DNA of 64,000 bases from Bacteroides acidifaciens (GTDB lineage Bacteria > Bacteroidota > Bacteroidia > Bacteroidales > Bacteroidaceae), in assembly GCF_903181435.1 (NCBI RefSeq), contig NZ_CAEUHO010000001.1:930001-994000 (forward strand). Reading direction: 5' to 3'. Position numbers and translations under genes: made by a program. Under the pieces are notes generated by a model that was not told where the DNA came from, did not search any database, and was given only the letters and a program-made list of their open reading frames with translations. Of the stretch, positions 55,199 to 63,580 are shown piece after piece. The first letter of the stretch is position 1. Every line of letters starts with the position of its first letter.

Positions 55199-55660
55199 AT
55201 GAAAGTACAAAACAACATATGTGAGGGAAGTCTCATCACCAATTATCTTCCGGCGGATTACTGTGATTCTTTTTCAAAAACAATAGTGAGTGATAAAGTG
55301 GTTACTCCCGAAGTATTTATGGATATTGCCTTTAACCAGTCTCCCGCTTGGGTGAACGGGTTGATGGCACTGCGAAATGCAATTATCAAACCGTTGGGGT
55401 TGGAAGTCAATATACGTTTTACAGATACGATTCTTGAAAGAAGTCCGAATGAGATTGTTTTCGGCATGCCTGATAAGCACCTGACATTTTACGCATCTTT
55501 ATGGTGTGGAGAGAAAGAGGCTGACGGACAGATGTTTGCCATTACGACCGTTGTAGAATACAATAACCGGCTGGGACGATTCTACTTCTTCTTTATTCGT
55601 CCTTTCCATAAAATTATCATGCGTTCCATACTGAACAGAGTTGCCAAACAAATGAAATAA
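55199..55660 (+). CDS. DUF2867 family protein
   Basis: A 153-residue protein of the DUF2867 group (SLITNYLPADYCDSFSKTIVSDKVVTPEVFMDIAFNQSPAWVNGLMALRNAIIKPLGL, FYFFFIRPFHKIIMRSILNRVAKQ). Function unknown. It starts 80 bp after the radical SAM operon and may be independent. The ORF is followed within 8 bp by a gene scar. Confidence 0.8.
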   Translation: MKVQNNICEGSLITNYLPADYCDSFSKTIVSDKVVTPEVFMDIAFNQSPAWVNGLMALRNAIIKPLGLEVNIRFTDTILERSPNEIVFGMPDKHLTFYASLWCGEKEADGQMFAITTVVEYNNRLGRFYFFFIRPFHKIIMRSILNRVAKQMK

Positions 55661-55667
55661 AGAACCT

Positions 55668-55857
55668 ATGGATATAGACATTTATGACATCATTGATAAT
55701 ATCTACAAACTGCCGCTTGCATCCAAGGAAGCCCTACTTAGTAATCAGGCGAATATGAGAAGATACAACAGTTTCAACAACTTTGTTTTGCTGAGGTTAG
55801 ACGTATGATGCGCAATATACACAACCGTATTACCGAGTTTCTGCTTTGTAGATTCTG
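55668..55857 (+). pseudogene. Deletion scar of a Crp/Fnr-type regulator gene
   Basis: A 46-codon ORF starts MDIDIYDIIDNIYKLPLASKEALL, which looks like the N-terminus of a Crp/Fnr-family regulator, then loses sense. A second frame from about 55748 reads EYEKIQQFQQLCFAEVRRMMRNIHNRITEF before a stop at 55855-55857. It appears that an internal deletion joined two parts. The parent family is a moderate-confidence call. Confidence 0.5.
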
Positions 55858-56154
55858 AGAATTTGCACATAATCAATGAATAATTTTATTACAAAGGTAA
55901 CCTATTCCCTATTACAATCCCCAAAAACGGTCAAGAATCTATATAGATAAAAGTGAATGAAAAATAATAGAAATAACGTTTGATTTATCTCTGCACCGTA
56001 ATTTCAAATACTGGAATTATGACAATAAAAGAATAAGAGCCTGCTGAGGATATAATTCTTTGGTAGAAAATAAAAGTGCAATTCTGATTGTTAATGAATT
56101 GCACTTTTATTATTTTTGTAAATACATTGTTTCACTGATAAATAATAGTCTGAG
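55858..56154. other. Intergenic region before the TonB-type gene
   Basis: AT-rich, no coding signal. It includes a terminator-like hairpin at 56072-56115. Confidence 0.4.
56072..56115 (+). terminator. Terminator hairpin
   Basis: AAAAGTGCAATTc (56072-56084) pairs with gAATTGCACTTTT (56095-56108), followed by ATTATTTTTG. Confidence 0.75.
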
Positions 56155-57081
56155 ATGAAAACAATATTGCAAAAAATTATCTACTGCTTCATTATTGGAG
56201 TGAATGTATCAGTTTCATCTTTTCCCCAAAAAACAACTTCTAATATACATTGGGGATTTCTAATAGATGAAAATGAAGGAATAACTAAAATCTATTTTAA
56301 TAAACACATCAATCAGATGTGCCGTGAAAAAACCGAAGACATTTTCATAAATGGTACAAGTATCTCCAAAGGAAAAGTTTACGTTCCTATTGGTAGTTCT
56401 AATTTTGAATTGATTTACGACGAAGCGGTATTTTACCGTGAAGACAGACAAGGAAAATTACATAAAATTCTTCAAGACAACTCTATCGACAAGGCGTCTA
56501 TTGCTTGGGTGATTGAAAAAGGAAAGAATAGAGAAATAAAAATTGACTTTCCTAAGAACTGCCCTACCGGAGATTATCTATTGAAAATCAAAGTCCATAA
56601 TGAACAAGGAGAACGTTACGAAATATGCCGTTGGTTTGAGGCATACACATCCAAGCAGGTTTCCCGAAGAAAGAAGCCCATTCCTATAGGTTCCGGATAT
56701 GCCCCAGCCATAGGGAACATAACTGAAGACGATGAAGGTGGTGTATTTGAAGTGGTGCAAAATATGCCTGAATTTCCCGGTGGCGGTTTACCTAAATTGA
56801 TGGAATTCATACGACAGAATATTAAATACCCCCAATCGGCGCTACAGAGCAAATTAGAGGGCAGAGTTATTGTACAAGTTGTCATAGATAAAGACGGCAG
56901 TGTCATACAACCCAAAATTCTGCGTAGCATTAATCCGGTTTTAAGTATTGACAATGCTTTTTGTGAAGAAGCATTACGCATAGTTTCAATAATGCCTAAA
57001 TGGAAACCGGGAAGCCAACATGGAATTCCCGTAAAAGTAAAATTTACATTTCCAGTAAGATTTACTTTGCCAACTGATTAA
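56155..57081 (+). CDS. TonB C-terminal-domain protein
   Basis: A 308-residue protein with an N-terminal hydrophobic segment (residues ~7-24; signal peptide or anchor) and a central unknown beta-rich part (residues ~30-170). The C-terminal ~95 residues are a TonB energy-transducer domain: VVQNMPEFPGGGLPKLMEFIRQNIKYPQSALQSKLEGRVIVQVVIDKDGSVIQPKILRS and MPKWKPGSQHGIPVKVKFTFPVRF. The proline-rich spacer of normal TonB is absent, and the N-terminal fold differs from the BlaR1-type seen in many Bacteroidales. Confidence 0.85.
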   Translation: MKTILQKIIYCFIIGVNVSVSSFPQKTTSNIHWGFLIDENEGITKIYFNKHINQMCREKTEDIFINGTSISKGKVYVPIGSSNFELIYDEAVFYREDRQGKLHKILQDNSIDKASIAWVIEKGKNREIKIDFPKNCPTGDYLLKIKVHNEQGERYEICRWFEAYTSKQVSRRKKPIPIGSGYAPAIGNITEDDEGGVFEVVQNMPEFPGGGLPKLMEFIRQNIKYPQSALQSKLEGRVIVQVVIDKDGSVIQPKILRSINPVLSIDNAFCEEALRIVSIMPKWKPGSQHGIPVKVKFTFPVRFTLPTD

Positions 57082-57117
57082 ATGTTTAATAAATGTTGCC
57101 CAATAAAGATGTATCGT

Positions 57118-57456
57118 ATGAAAATGAATATTTTGTTATGTATATTGACATTTTGCTCATTTGTTATTAGCTGTGCGAATAAGTTCAAACAAGAAGAGGC
57201 TCCACAAGCTCCTATAAACGATATGGTTGGAATAAATGATACGCTGGGACTTTCTTTACACCCGGAATTCCCAGTTTATTCCACAAAACAGAAACAAGTC
57301 ACTTTCGTATTGCACAACAATAGTGGTACTGATATTAGCTTTGGAGGATATTACAGTTACACTTATGAGGATGAAAAAGGAATATGGAGGGATGTTCCCA
57401 TGCAGCTTGTTGTATTTGATGAAGAAATTAAAAGCATAAGAATGCACGTTTTATAG
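57118..57456 (+). CDS. Truncated lipoprotein with Ig-like domain
   Basis: A 112-residue lipoprotein (lipobox FVISC) whose mature part, NDTLGLSLHPEFPVYSTKQKQVTFVLHNNSGTDISFGGYYSYTYEDEKGIWRDVPM, resembles bacterial Ig-like domains that normally run ~30 residues longer. The stop at 57454-57456 precedes the IS66 left end by 44 bp, so the C-terminal loss is not simply IS66 insertion. It is 36 bp after the TonB-domain gene and probably co-transcribed. Confidence 0.6.
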   Translation: MKMNILLCILTFCSFVISCANKFKQEEAPQAPINDMVGINDTLGLSLHPEFPVYSTKQKQVTFVLHNNSGTDISFGGYYSYTYEDEKGIWRDVPMQLVVFDEEIKSIRMHVL

Positions 57457-57581
57457 GACGACAACCTGTATTTGGCAGCTTAATAAGCTATTGGGAGCGG
57501 GTAAGCATTCGGCCTCGTGCGTGTTTGTTTCCCTTCTTTTCCTTCCTACCTTTGTGTCTTCATTACAATCTTAATCCATAT

Positions 57582-58091
57582 ATGTGTTCTGTATTAGTAT
57601 TTTCTAGCGAAAGTGATAAACTACGTAGTCTTTTGTCCGAGTCTAACCATTTTGATTCGGTTCTTTTCATATTTGATGGTGGTCGTCGTTATAAAGTTTC
57701 GGCTTCCAGCCTTGGTATCCATTCCCCTCAGGACCTACTTCTCCCTTTAGGCCTTGGTCTTTTCCGTAGCAGTCCTTTCTGGGCCTATTACCTTTATCCC
57801 CAAGGTTGTAATTTCCATAAAGGCATTGACGGTCTTTGTGGCGAGGTCATCCGGCACACGGGCTCTTGCGTGTCAGAGCAGAGTTGCCATGTTTTTCTTG
57901 ACCGCTCCCGTAGCAGGTTGCATATCCTTTATCGGTGCGACGACGAATACCGTTTGGAATACCGTCGTCTGAATCGCGGCTCTTTTTTCTTGAAAAAGGA
58001 CGAACGGAAGAGGGATTTTCTTCAAATTTCCTGGAATCGCCTGAATGAGCTGCTTACTGTTAAAAAGTATCGGAAAACAGTTGAAAAGTAA
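57582..58091 (+). CDS. tnpB: IS66 TnpB accessory protein (copy 1)
   Basis: A 169-residue IS66 accessory protein. FYLYPQG-like AYYLYPQGCNFHKGIDGLCGEVIRHTG and VFLDRSRSRLHILYRCDDEYRLEYRRLNRGSFFL match the TnpB pattern (RKGIDGL, then the LLYW-like strand). ATG 57582 is used; a TTG at 57525 would add 19 residues. Required for IS66 transposition with TnpC. Confidence 0.85.
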   Translation: MCSVLVFSSESDKLRSLLSESNHFDSVLFIFDGGRRYKVSASSLGIHSPQDLLLPLGLGLFRSSPFWAYYLYPQGCNFHKGIDGLCGEVIRHTGSCVSEQSCHVFLDRSRSRLHILYRCDDEYRLEYRRLNRGSFFLKKDERKRDFLQISWNRLNELLTVKKYRKTVEK

Positions 58092-58160
58092 TCTCCCGTC
58101 CTACAAGCCGTTCTGCTTTATTTTCATAACTTTGTCACATAATAAAAAAGTGGATATACA

Positions 58161-59774
58161 GTGAAAGAACCGGTCATTACCCTTACTTTGGAAGAGTACG
58201 AAGAGCTGCGCAAGGAACGTGAACGCCTTGAAAAGGAACATGCAGAACTTCAGAGAAAATACGAATCCTCTTTGCGGGAGTATTCCCGCCAGGTCGAAGA
58301 AATCTCAGCCTGTACAGCCGTCATTGCCGACCTGAGATGGAAATTGGCTGACTTGACACGCCGTTTATGGGGTAAATCCAGTGAAAAACGCCATCTTCCC
58401 GAAGATGCTGGCCAGTTGAGCATCTGTTTTGAGTCTCCGTCCGATGTCAATGACCCGGTAGCGGAAGAACAGAAAACAGCTGAGAAATCTGCCAAATCGG
58501 AGAATGGCTACAACCGTTTCCGTAAGAGCTTCACCAAAAAGATTACCCCCCACGCCCGTAAGCCCATCGCCCCGTCCCTTCCCCGTGAAGAGATTATCAT
58601 TCCCATGCCGGAGGGCCTTTCGTTGGAGGGAGCGGCGAAGCTGGGAGAGGAAGTGAGCGAACAATATGCCGTCAGTCCCGCCCGATTCTATGTGAGACGC
58701 ATCATCCGCCCTAAATACCGGCTCGCCGACGGTCGTATCATAACTGCTCCCATGCCCGTAATGGCACATCCCCACAGCAATGCGTCGGAAAGTGTACTGT
58801 CACACATTGCTACCGCCAAATATTACGACCACCTGCCTCTGTACAGACAACTGGACATCTTTGAGCGTGAAGGCATCCATCTGAGTCCTTCCACTGTAAG
58901 TAACTGGATGATGGCTGCCGCACAGCGTCTGGAGCCAATCTATAATGAACTTCGTGAACTGGTCAAGGACAGCTATTACGTCATGGCCGATGAGACGCCC
59001 CATCCCGTACTTGAAAGCGACCGGCCCGGTGCTCTTCACCGCGGGTATATGTGGAACTTCTATCTGCCCCGGTTCCATACCCCATTCTTTGAATATCACA
59101 AGGGACGTGGCAGCAGCGGAATAGACACGCTGCTGGCAGGACAGGTTCGGGTGGTACAGAGTGACGGCTTTGCAGTATATGACGAGTTCGACACACTACC
59201 CGGAAAGTTGCACCTGTGCTGCTGGGCACACGTCAGGCGCAAGTTTGTGGAAGCGGAAGGAAATGACCCTCCCAGAGCAAGGCATGCACTTGAACAAATA
59301 GGCAGACTGTATGCTGTGGAGGAGAAAATCAGGATAGGACATCTGGAAGGCGGGGCTGTAGTAAGGCTTCGCCGGGAAGAATCGTACCCTATTATCAAAG
59401 GACTGGAAAAATGGTGCAGGCAGGAGTATGAACATACGGTTGAGAAATCGCCTATTGCAAAGGCCATATTCTATATGTACACACGTTTTGAACAACTGTC
59501 TGGATATGTCAACGATGCACAGTTCTGCATTGACAATAATCCGGTGGAGCGCTCTATAAGGCCATTGACTTTGAACAGAAAAAACACTCTTTTCTCCGGT
59601 TCACATGAAGCGGCACATGCAGCGGCAATATTCTTTTCACTGATGGGATGTTGCAGAGAAAATAAGGTGAACCCAAAACTATGGATGCAGGACGTGTTGA
59701 TTAGGGTACAGGAGAATGAAAGAGAAAAGAAAAACGACTACGCTGATTTACTGCCATTTAATTGGAAAGGATAA
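58161..59774 (+). CDS. tnpC: IS66 family transposase TnpC (copy 1)
   Basis: A 537-residue DDE transposase starting at GTG 58161. An N-terminal coiled-coil (EEYEELRKERERLEKEHAELQRKYESS) is followed by a helical DNA-binding region, then the DDE core with candidate Asp in YVMADETPHP, Asp in VVQSDGFAVYDE and Glu in DNNPVERSIRPLTLNRKN. The frame is intact. The protein is identical to that of copy 2 as far as I can read. Confidence 0.95.
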   Translation: MKEPVITLTLEEYEELRKERERLEKEHAELQRKYESSLREYSRQVEEISACTAVIADLRWKLADLTRRLWGKSSEKRHLPEDAGQLSICFESPSDVNDPVAEEQKTAEKSAKSENGYNRFRKSFTKKITPHARKPIAPSLPREEIIIPMPEGLSLEGAAKLGEEVSEQYAVSPARFYVRRIIRPKYRLADGRIITAPMPVMAHPHSNASESVLSHIATAKYYDHLPLYRQLDIFEREGIHLSPSTVSNWMMAAAQRLEPIYNELRELVKDSYYVMADETPHPVLESDRPGALHRGYMWNFYLPRFHTPFFEYHKGRGSSGIDTLLAGQVRVVQSDGFAVYDEFDTLPGKLHLCCWAHVRRKFVEAEGNDPPRARHALEQIGRLYAVEEKIRIGHLEGGAVVRLRREESYPIIKGLEKWCRQEYEHTVEKSPIAKAIFYMYTRFEQLSGYVNDAQFCIDNNPVERSIRPLTLNRKNTLFSGSHEAAHAAAIFFSLMGCCRENKVNPKLWMQDVLIRVQENEREKKNDYADLLPFNWKG

Positions 59775-59789
59775 ACAAGAAAGATAGAT

Positions 59790-59830
59790 AAAGTCAAAAG
59801 CCAGACAAAGCATGTCTGGCTTTTGACTTT
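59790..59830 (+). terminator. Terminator of IS66 copy 1
   Basis: AAAGTCAAAAGCCAGACA pairs perfectly with TGTCTGGCTTTTGACTTT around AAGCA. Confidence 0.85.
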
Positions 59831-59892
59831 ATTATAGCTTGGAGAGAAATACGGGCGAGGCCGAATGCTTACGGGAGCGGTGATGTTTCTAT

Positions 59893-59980
59893 AGCCTACG
59901 TGTGCAGGCTATACAGCCCGCATCTGTAGGCTGTACGGTTTACGTATGTAGGCTGTATAGCCTACATATGTGGGCTATAA
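59893..59980. repeat. 22-bp palindromic tandem array C (4 units)
   Basis: Four contiguous 22-bp units at 59893, 59915, 59937 and 59959. Each is an imperfect palindrome around TAnnTATGTA; unit 4 contains AGCCTACATATGTGGGCT. All share the GTAGGCTGTA right half with small changes. The whole array sits in the 125-bp gap between the two IS66 copies, 12 bp from one target duplication and 9 bp from the other. Confidence 0.9.
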
Positions 59981-60039
59981 ACTTATCGCCGCTAAAGGTA
60001 AGCATTCGGCCTCGCCCGTATTTCTCTCCAAGCTATAAT

Positions 60040-60080
60040 AAAGTCAAAAGCCAGACATGCTTTGTCTGGCTTTTGACTTT
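60040..60080 (-). terminator. Terminator of IS66 copy 2
   Basis: Same 18-bp perfect stem as in copy 1 (60040-60057 with 60063-60080), on the minus strand. Confidence 0.85.
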
Positions 60081-60095
60081 ATCTATCTTTCTTGT

Positions 60096-61709
60096 TTATC
60101 CTTTCCAATTAAATGGCAGTAAATCAGCGTAGTCGTTTTTCTTTTCTCTTTCATTCTCCTGTACCCTAATCAACACGTCCTGCATCCATAGTTTTGGGTT
60201 CACCTTATTTTCTCTGCAACATCCCATCAGTGAAAAGAATATTGCCGCTGCATGTGCCGCTTCATGTGAACCGGAGAAAAGAGTGTTTTTTCTGTTCAAA
60301 GTCAATGGCCTTATAGAGCGCTCCACCGGATTATTGTCAATGCAGAACTGTGCATCGTTGACATATCCAGACAGTTGTTCAAAACGTGTGTACATATAGA
60401 ATATGGCCTTTGCAATAGGCGATTTCTCAACCGTATGTTCATACTCCTGCCTGCACCATTTTTCCAGTCCTTTGATAATAGGGTACGATTCTTCCCGGCG
60501 AAGCCTTACTACAGCCCCGCCTTCCAGATGTCCTATCCTGATTTTCTCCTCCACAGCATACAGTCTGCCTATTTGTTCAAGTGCATGCCTTGCTCTGGGA
60601 GGGTCATTTCCTTCCGCTTCCACAAACTTGCGCCTGACGTGTGCCCAGCAGCACAGGTGCAACTTTCCGGGTAGTGTGTCGAACTCGTCATATACTGCAA
60701 AGCCGTCACTCTGTACCACCCGAACCTGTCCTGCCAGCAGCGTGTCTATTCCGCTGCTGCCACGTCCCTTGTGATATTCAAAGAATGGGGTATGGAACCG
60801 GGGCAGATAGAAGTTCCACATATACCCGCGGTGAAGAGCACCGGGCCGGTCGCTTTCAAGTACGGGATGGGGCGTCTCATCGGCCATGACGTAATAGCTG
60901 TCCTTGACCAGTTCACGAAGTTCATTATAGATTGGCTCCAGACGCTGTGCGGCAGCCATCATCCAGTTACTTACAGTGGAAGGACTCAGATGGATGCCTT
61001 CACGCTCAAAGATGTCCAGTTGTCTGTACAGAGGCAGGTGGTCGTAATATTTGGCGGTAGCAATGTGTGACAGTACACTTTCCGACGCATTGCTGTGGGG
61101 ATGTGCCATTACGGGCATGGGAGCAGTTATGATACGACCGTCGGCGAGCCGGTATTTAGGGCGGATGATGCGTCTCACATAGAATCGGGCGGGACTGACG
61201 GCATATTGTTCGCTCACTTCCTCTCCCAGCTTCGCCGCTCCCTCCAACGAAAGGCCCTCCGGCATGGGAATGATAATCTCTTCACGGGGAAGGGACGGGG
61301 CGATGGGCTTACGGGCGTGGGGGGTAATCTTTTTGGTGAAGCTCTTACGGAAACGGTTGTAGCCATTCTCCGATTTGGCAGATTTCTCAGCTGTTTTCTG
61401 TTCTTCCGCTACCGGGTCATTGACATCGGACGGAGACTCAAAACAGATGCTCAACTGGCCAGCATCTTCGGGAAGATGGCGTTTTTCACTGGATTTACCC
61501 CATAAACGGCGTGTCAAGTCAGCCAATTTCCATCTCAGGTCGGCAATGACGGCTGTACAGGCTGAGATTTCTTCGACCTGGCGGGAATACTCCCGCAAAG
61601 AGGATTCGTATTTTCTCTGAAGTTCTGCATGTTCCTTTTCAAGGCGTTCACGTTCCTTGCGCAGCTCTTCGTACTCTTCCAAAGTAAGGGTAATGACCGG
61701 TTCTTTCAC
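60096..61709 (-). CDS. tnpC: IS66 family transposase TnpC (copy 2)
   Basis: 537 residues, GTG start at 61709. Sequence reads as identical to copy 1 at 58161, with the same coiled-coil N-terminus and DDE residues. Intact and so possibly active. Its 3' end points toward the 3' end of copy 1. Confidence 0.95.
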   Translation of the reverse strand: MKEPVITLTLEEYEELRKERERLEKEHAELQRKYESSLREYSRQVEEISACTAVIADLRWKLADLTRRLWGKSSEKRHLPEDAGQLSICFESPSDVNDPVAEEQKTAEKSAKSENGYNRFRKSFTKKITPHARKPIAPSLPREEIIIPMPEGLSLEGAAKLGEEVSEQYAVSPARFYVRRIIRPKYRLADGRIITAPMPVMAHPHSNASESVLSHIATAKYYDHLPLYRQLDIFEREGIHLSPSTVSNWMMAAAQRLEPIYNELRELVKDSYYVMADETPHPVLESDRPGALHRGYMWNFYLPRFHTPFFEYHKGRGSSGIDTLLAGQVRVVQSDGFAVYDEFDTLPGKLHLCCWAHVRRKFVEAEGNDPPRARHALEQIGRLYAVEEKIRIGHLEGGAVVRLRREESYPIIKGLEKWCRQEYEHTVEKSPIAKAIFYMYTRFEQLSGYVNDAQFCIDNNPVERSIRPLTLNRKNTLFSGSHEAAHAAAIFFSLMGCCRENKVNPKLWMQDVLIRVQENEREKKNDYADLLPFNWKG

Positions 61710-61778
61710 TGTATATCCACTTTTTTATTATGTGACAAAGTTATGAAAATAAAGCAGAACGGCTTGTAGGACGGGAGA

Positions 61779-62288
61779 TTACTTTTCAACTGTTTTCCGA
61801 TACTTTTTAACAGTAAGCAGCTCATTCAGGCGATTCCAGGAAATTTGAAGAAAATCCCTCTTCCGTTCGTCCTTTTTCAAGAAAAAAGAGCCGCGATTCA
61901 GACGACGGTATTCCAAACGGTATTCGTCGTCGCACCGATAAAGGATATGCAACCTGCTACGGGAGCGGTCAAGAAAAACATGGCAACTCTGCTCTGACAC
62001 GCAAGAGCCCGTGTGCCGGATGACCTCGCCACAAAGACCGTCAATGCCTTTATGGAAATTACAACCTTGGGGATAAAGGTAATAGGCCCAGAAAGGACTG
62101 CTACGGAAAAGACCAAGGCCTAAAGGGAGAAGTAGGTCCTGAGGGGAATGGATACCAAGGCTGGAAGCCGAAACTTTATAACGACGACCACCATCAAATA
62201 TGAAAAGAACCGAATCAAAATGGTTAGACTCGGACAAAAGACTACGTAGTTTATCACTTTCGCTAGAAAATACTAATACAGAACACAT
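61779..62288 (-). CDS. tnpB: IS66 TnpB accessory protein (copy 2)
   Basis: The same 169-residue TnpB as at 57582, beginning MCSVLVFSSESDKLRSLL. Intact. Confidence 0.85.
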   Translation of the reverse strand: MCSVLVFSSESDKLRSLLSESNHFDSVLFIFDGGRRYKVSASSLGIHSPQDLLLPLGLGLFRSSPFWAYYLYPQGCNFHKGIDGLCGEVIRHTGSCVSEQSCHVFLDRSRSRLHILYRCDDEYRLEYRRLNRGSFFLKKDERKRDFLQISWNRLNELLTVKKYRKTVEK

Positions 62289-62548
62289 ATATGGATTAAG
62301 ATTGTAATGAAGACACAAAGGTAGGAAGGAAAAGAAGGGAAACAAACACGCACGAGGCCGAATGCTTACCGCTAAAGTTGGATTATTAAGCCATGATCAT
62401 CGGATTTATACAGGTTCATTGCAACAAAAACAAGCTATCTTATCTATATAGGACCTTTATTCGGCTATTTTGTTGATGATAGATAACCTATTTTTGCTTG
62501 TAAAAGTATGATAGATACCTTTTTTAAAAGCCATCTGTCATACTTATT

Positions 62549-62576
62549 CTTTTGATAATAAGATAATTATCAAAAG
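62549..62576. repeat. Perfect 11-bp inverted repeat
   Basis: CTTTTGATAAT (62549-62559), loop AAGATA, ATTATCAAAAG (62566-62576). Confidence 0.7.
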
Positions 62577-62884
62577 ACATGATACTTATGATAGATATTT
62601 TTTCACTATGTAGTATTTAATTCAAATCCATACCGGAATAAATCTTTTTTTAAGGATGTGATTGCCCAGAATCAAATCCCCCAAATTTTCAAACTGAGCC
62701 TTATGTTTTATTTTCATTTATCTTCAATCTTTTCTGTTTTTAAAGAAAGGTAGCCAAAAGCAATTCTAAGGCTATTTGGAACGAGAAAACAAGTAGGTAG
62801 AGTGATTAAGGAAAATCAAAAAACACCAATACATAGCCTGAATAAGCTATAGAATAGAAGCAGGAGAACTTAAATAAACTAAAA

Positions 62885-62922
62885 ACACCCAATTTTACAT
62901 TGCAGGGTGTAAAACTGGGTGT
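62885..62922. repeat. Inverted repeat near the tRNA-Asp 3' end
   Basis: ACACCCAATTTTACA (62885-62899) with TGTAAAACTGGGTGT (62908-62922), 15-bp stem with one mismatch. Confidence 0.65.
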
Positions 62923-62957
62923 GAATCTTGTAAACTATTGATTTTCAATGTTTATTG

Positions 62958-63031
62958 CGGTGCGTACGGGACTCGAACCCGTGACCCCATGCGTGACAGG
63001 CATGTATTCTAACCAACTGAACTAACGCACC
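62958..63031 (-). tRNA. tRNA-Asp (anticodon GTC), copy 2 of tandem
   Basis: The minus strand gives acceptor stem GGTGCGT/ACGCACC, D-arm TAGTTCAGTTGGTTAGA, anticodon loop CCTGTCACG with GTC, and T-arm GGGTTCGAGTCCC. 74 nt, CCA not encoded. It is the downstream of two identical genes 54 bp apart. Confidence 0.95.
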
Positions 63032-63085
63032 AAATTTTATTTAGACTAACTCATTTTATTTCTTTCCGTCTCTCTATTAAAGAAG

Positions 63086-63159
63086 CGGTGCGTACGGGAC
63101 TCGAACCCGTGACCCCATGCGTGACAGGCATGTATTCTAACCAACTGAACTAACGCACC
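63086..63159 (-). tRNA. tRNA-Asp (anticodon GTC), copy 1 of tandem
   Basis: Identical body to 62958-63031. It is closest to the promoter at 63203-63232 and both copies probably form one transcript. Confidence 0.95.
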
Positions 63160-63202
63160 AGAATTTCATTTTGTTAATCTGCATCTCTCTCGATTGCGGG
63201 TG

Positions 63203-63232
63203 CAAAGGTAGTTGTTTTTTGTAAATCTGCAA
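63203..63232 (-). promoter_or_regulatory. Predicted promoter of the tRNA-Asp pair
   Basis: On the minus strand TTG (63232-63230), 19-nt spacer, TACCTTTG (63210-63203): an excellent match to the Bacteroides primary consensus. Confidence 0.65.
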
Positions 63233-63334
63233 GCGTTTTAGGAAAAGTTTTTTTCAAGAAAAAACGAGAAAAATGCTTAGTGTCTCATTTTGAGTACTTT
63301 TGTAATGAAAAAAAATATTGTTTTTTCTTCTCTT

Positions 63335-63400
63335 CGGATAGTGACGCTATCCTATTGTGATGGCGTCACTATCCGAAGGCGATAGCGTCACTATCCTAAA
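63335..63400. repeat. 22-bp palindromic tandem array D (3 units)
   Basis: Three contiguous 22-bp units at 63335, 63357 and 63379. Core palindrome GATAGTGACGCTATC; each unit ends CTATCC. It lies between the divergent tRNA-Asp and purU transcripts. No fourth unit is convincing on either side. Confidence 0.85.
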
Positions 63401-63580
63401 GTTTGTCATTCTATTCATAGAAAATAGCTCCCGATTTCTTTCTATCTGTAAGAAATCCCCGTTTTTATATCAACTTTCTGCTTGAATAATTCGTAATTTT
63501 GCAATAAATCGTTATTTTTGCGGACTAAAATTAGAAAGGTGGAAAATAATTCTGCCTGGAATCGTAAATTAGTAAAAAGA

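Larger units (their letters stand above)
57501..59872 (+). mobile_element. IS66-family insertion sequence, copy 1 (2372 bp)
   Basis: Terminal inverted repeats GTAAGCATTCGGCCTCG (57501-57517) and its complement ending at 59872 bound tnpB and tnpC. The 8-bp target duplication GGGAGCGG is perfect (57493-57500 and 59873-59880), so this is an independent, recent insertion. It is the inverted near-copy of the element at 59998. Confidence 0.95.
59998..62370 (-). mobile_element. IS66-family insertion sequence, copy 2 (2373 bp, inverted)
   Basis: Same element in the opposite direction, bounded by GTAAGCATTCGGCCTCG at 59998 and its complement ending at 62370. A perfect 8-bp target duplication CGCTAAAG (59990-59997 and 62371-62378) differs from that of copy 1, proving separate insertions. 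It differs from copy 1 by one T in a T-run near the tnpB end (62341 region). Confidence 0.95.
62371..62957. other. Gene-poor AT-rich region between IS66 and tRNA-Asp
   Basis: About 590 bp without an ORF of note. ATGATAGATA occurs at 62476, 62508 and 62588. A perfect hairpin CTTTTGATAAT/ATTATCAAAAG spans 62549-62576. An ACACCCAATTTTACA/TGTAAAACTGGGTGT hairpin lies at 62885-62922, 35 bp before the tRNA 3' end. Confidence 0.5.

Noticed and set aside
57118..57456. Lipoprotein gene truncated directly by IS66
   Set aside because: Its stop codon lies 44 bp before the IS66 end, so the truncation has another cause or predates the insertion.
57501..62370. Composite transposon made of the two IS66 copies
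   Set aside because: Each copy has its own different perfect target duplication, and the 125-bp centre carries no cargo gene.
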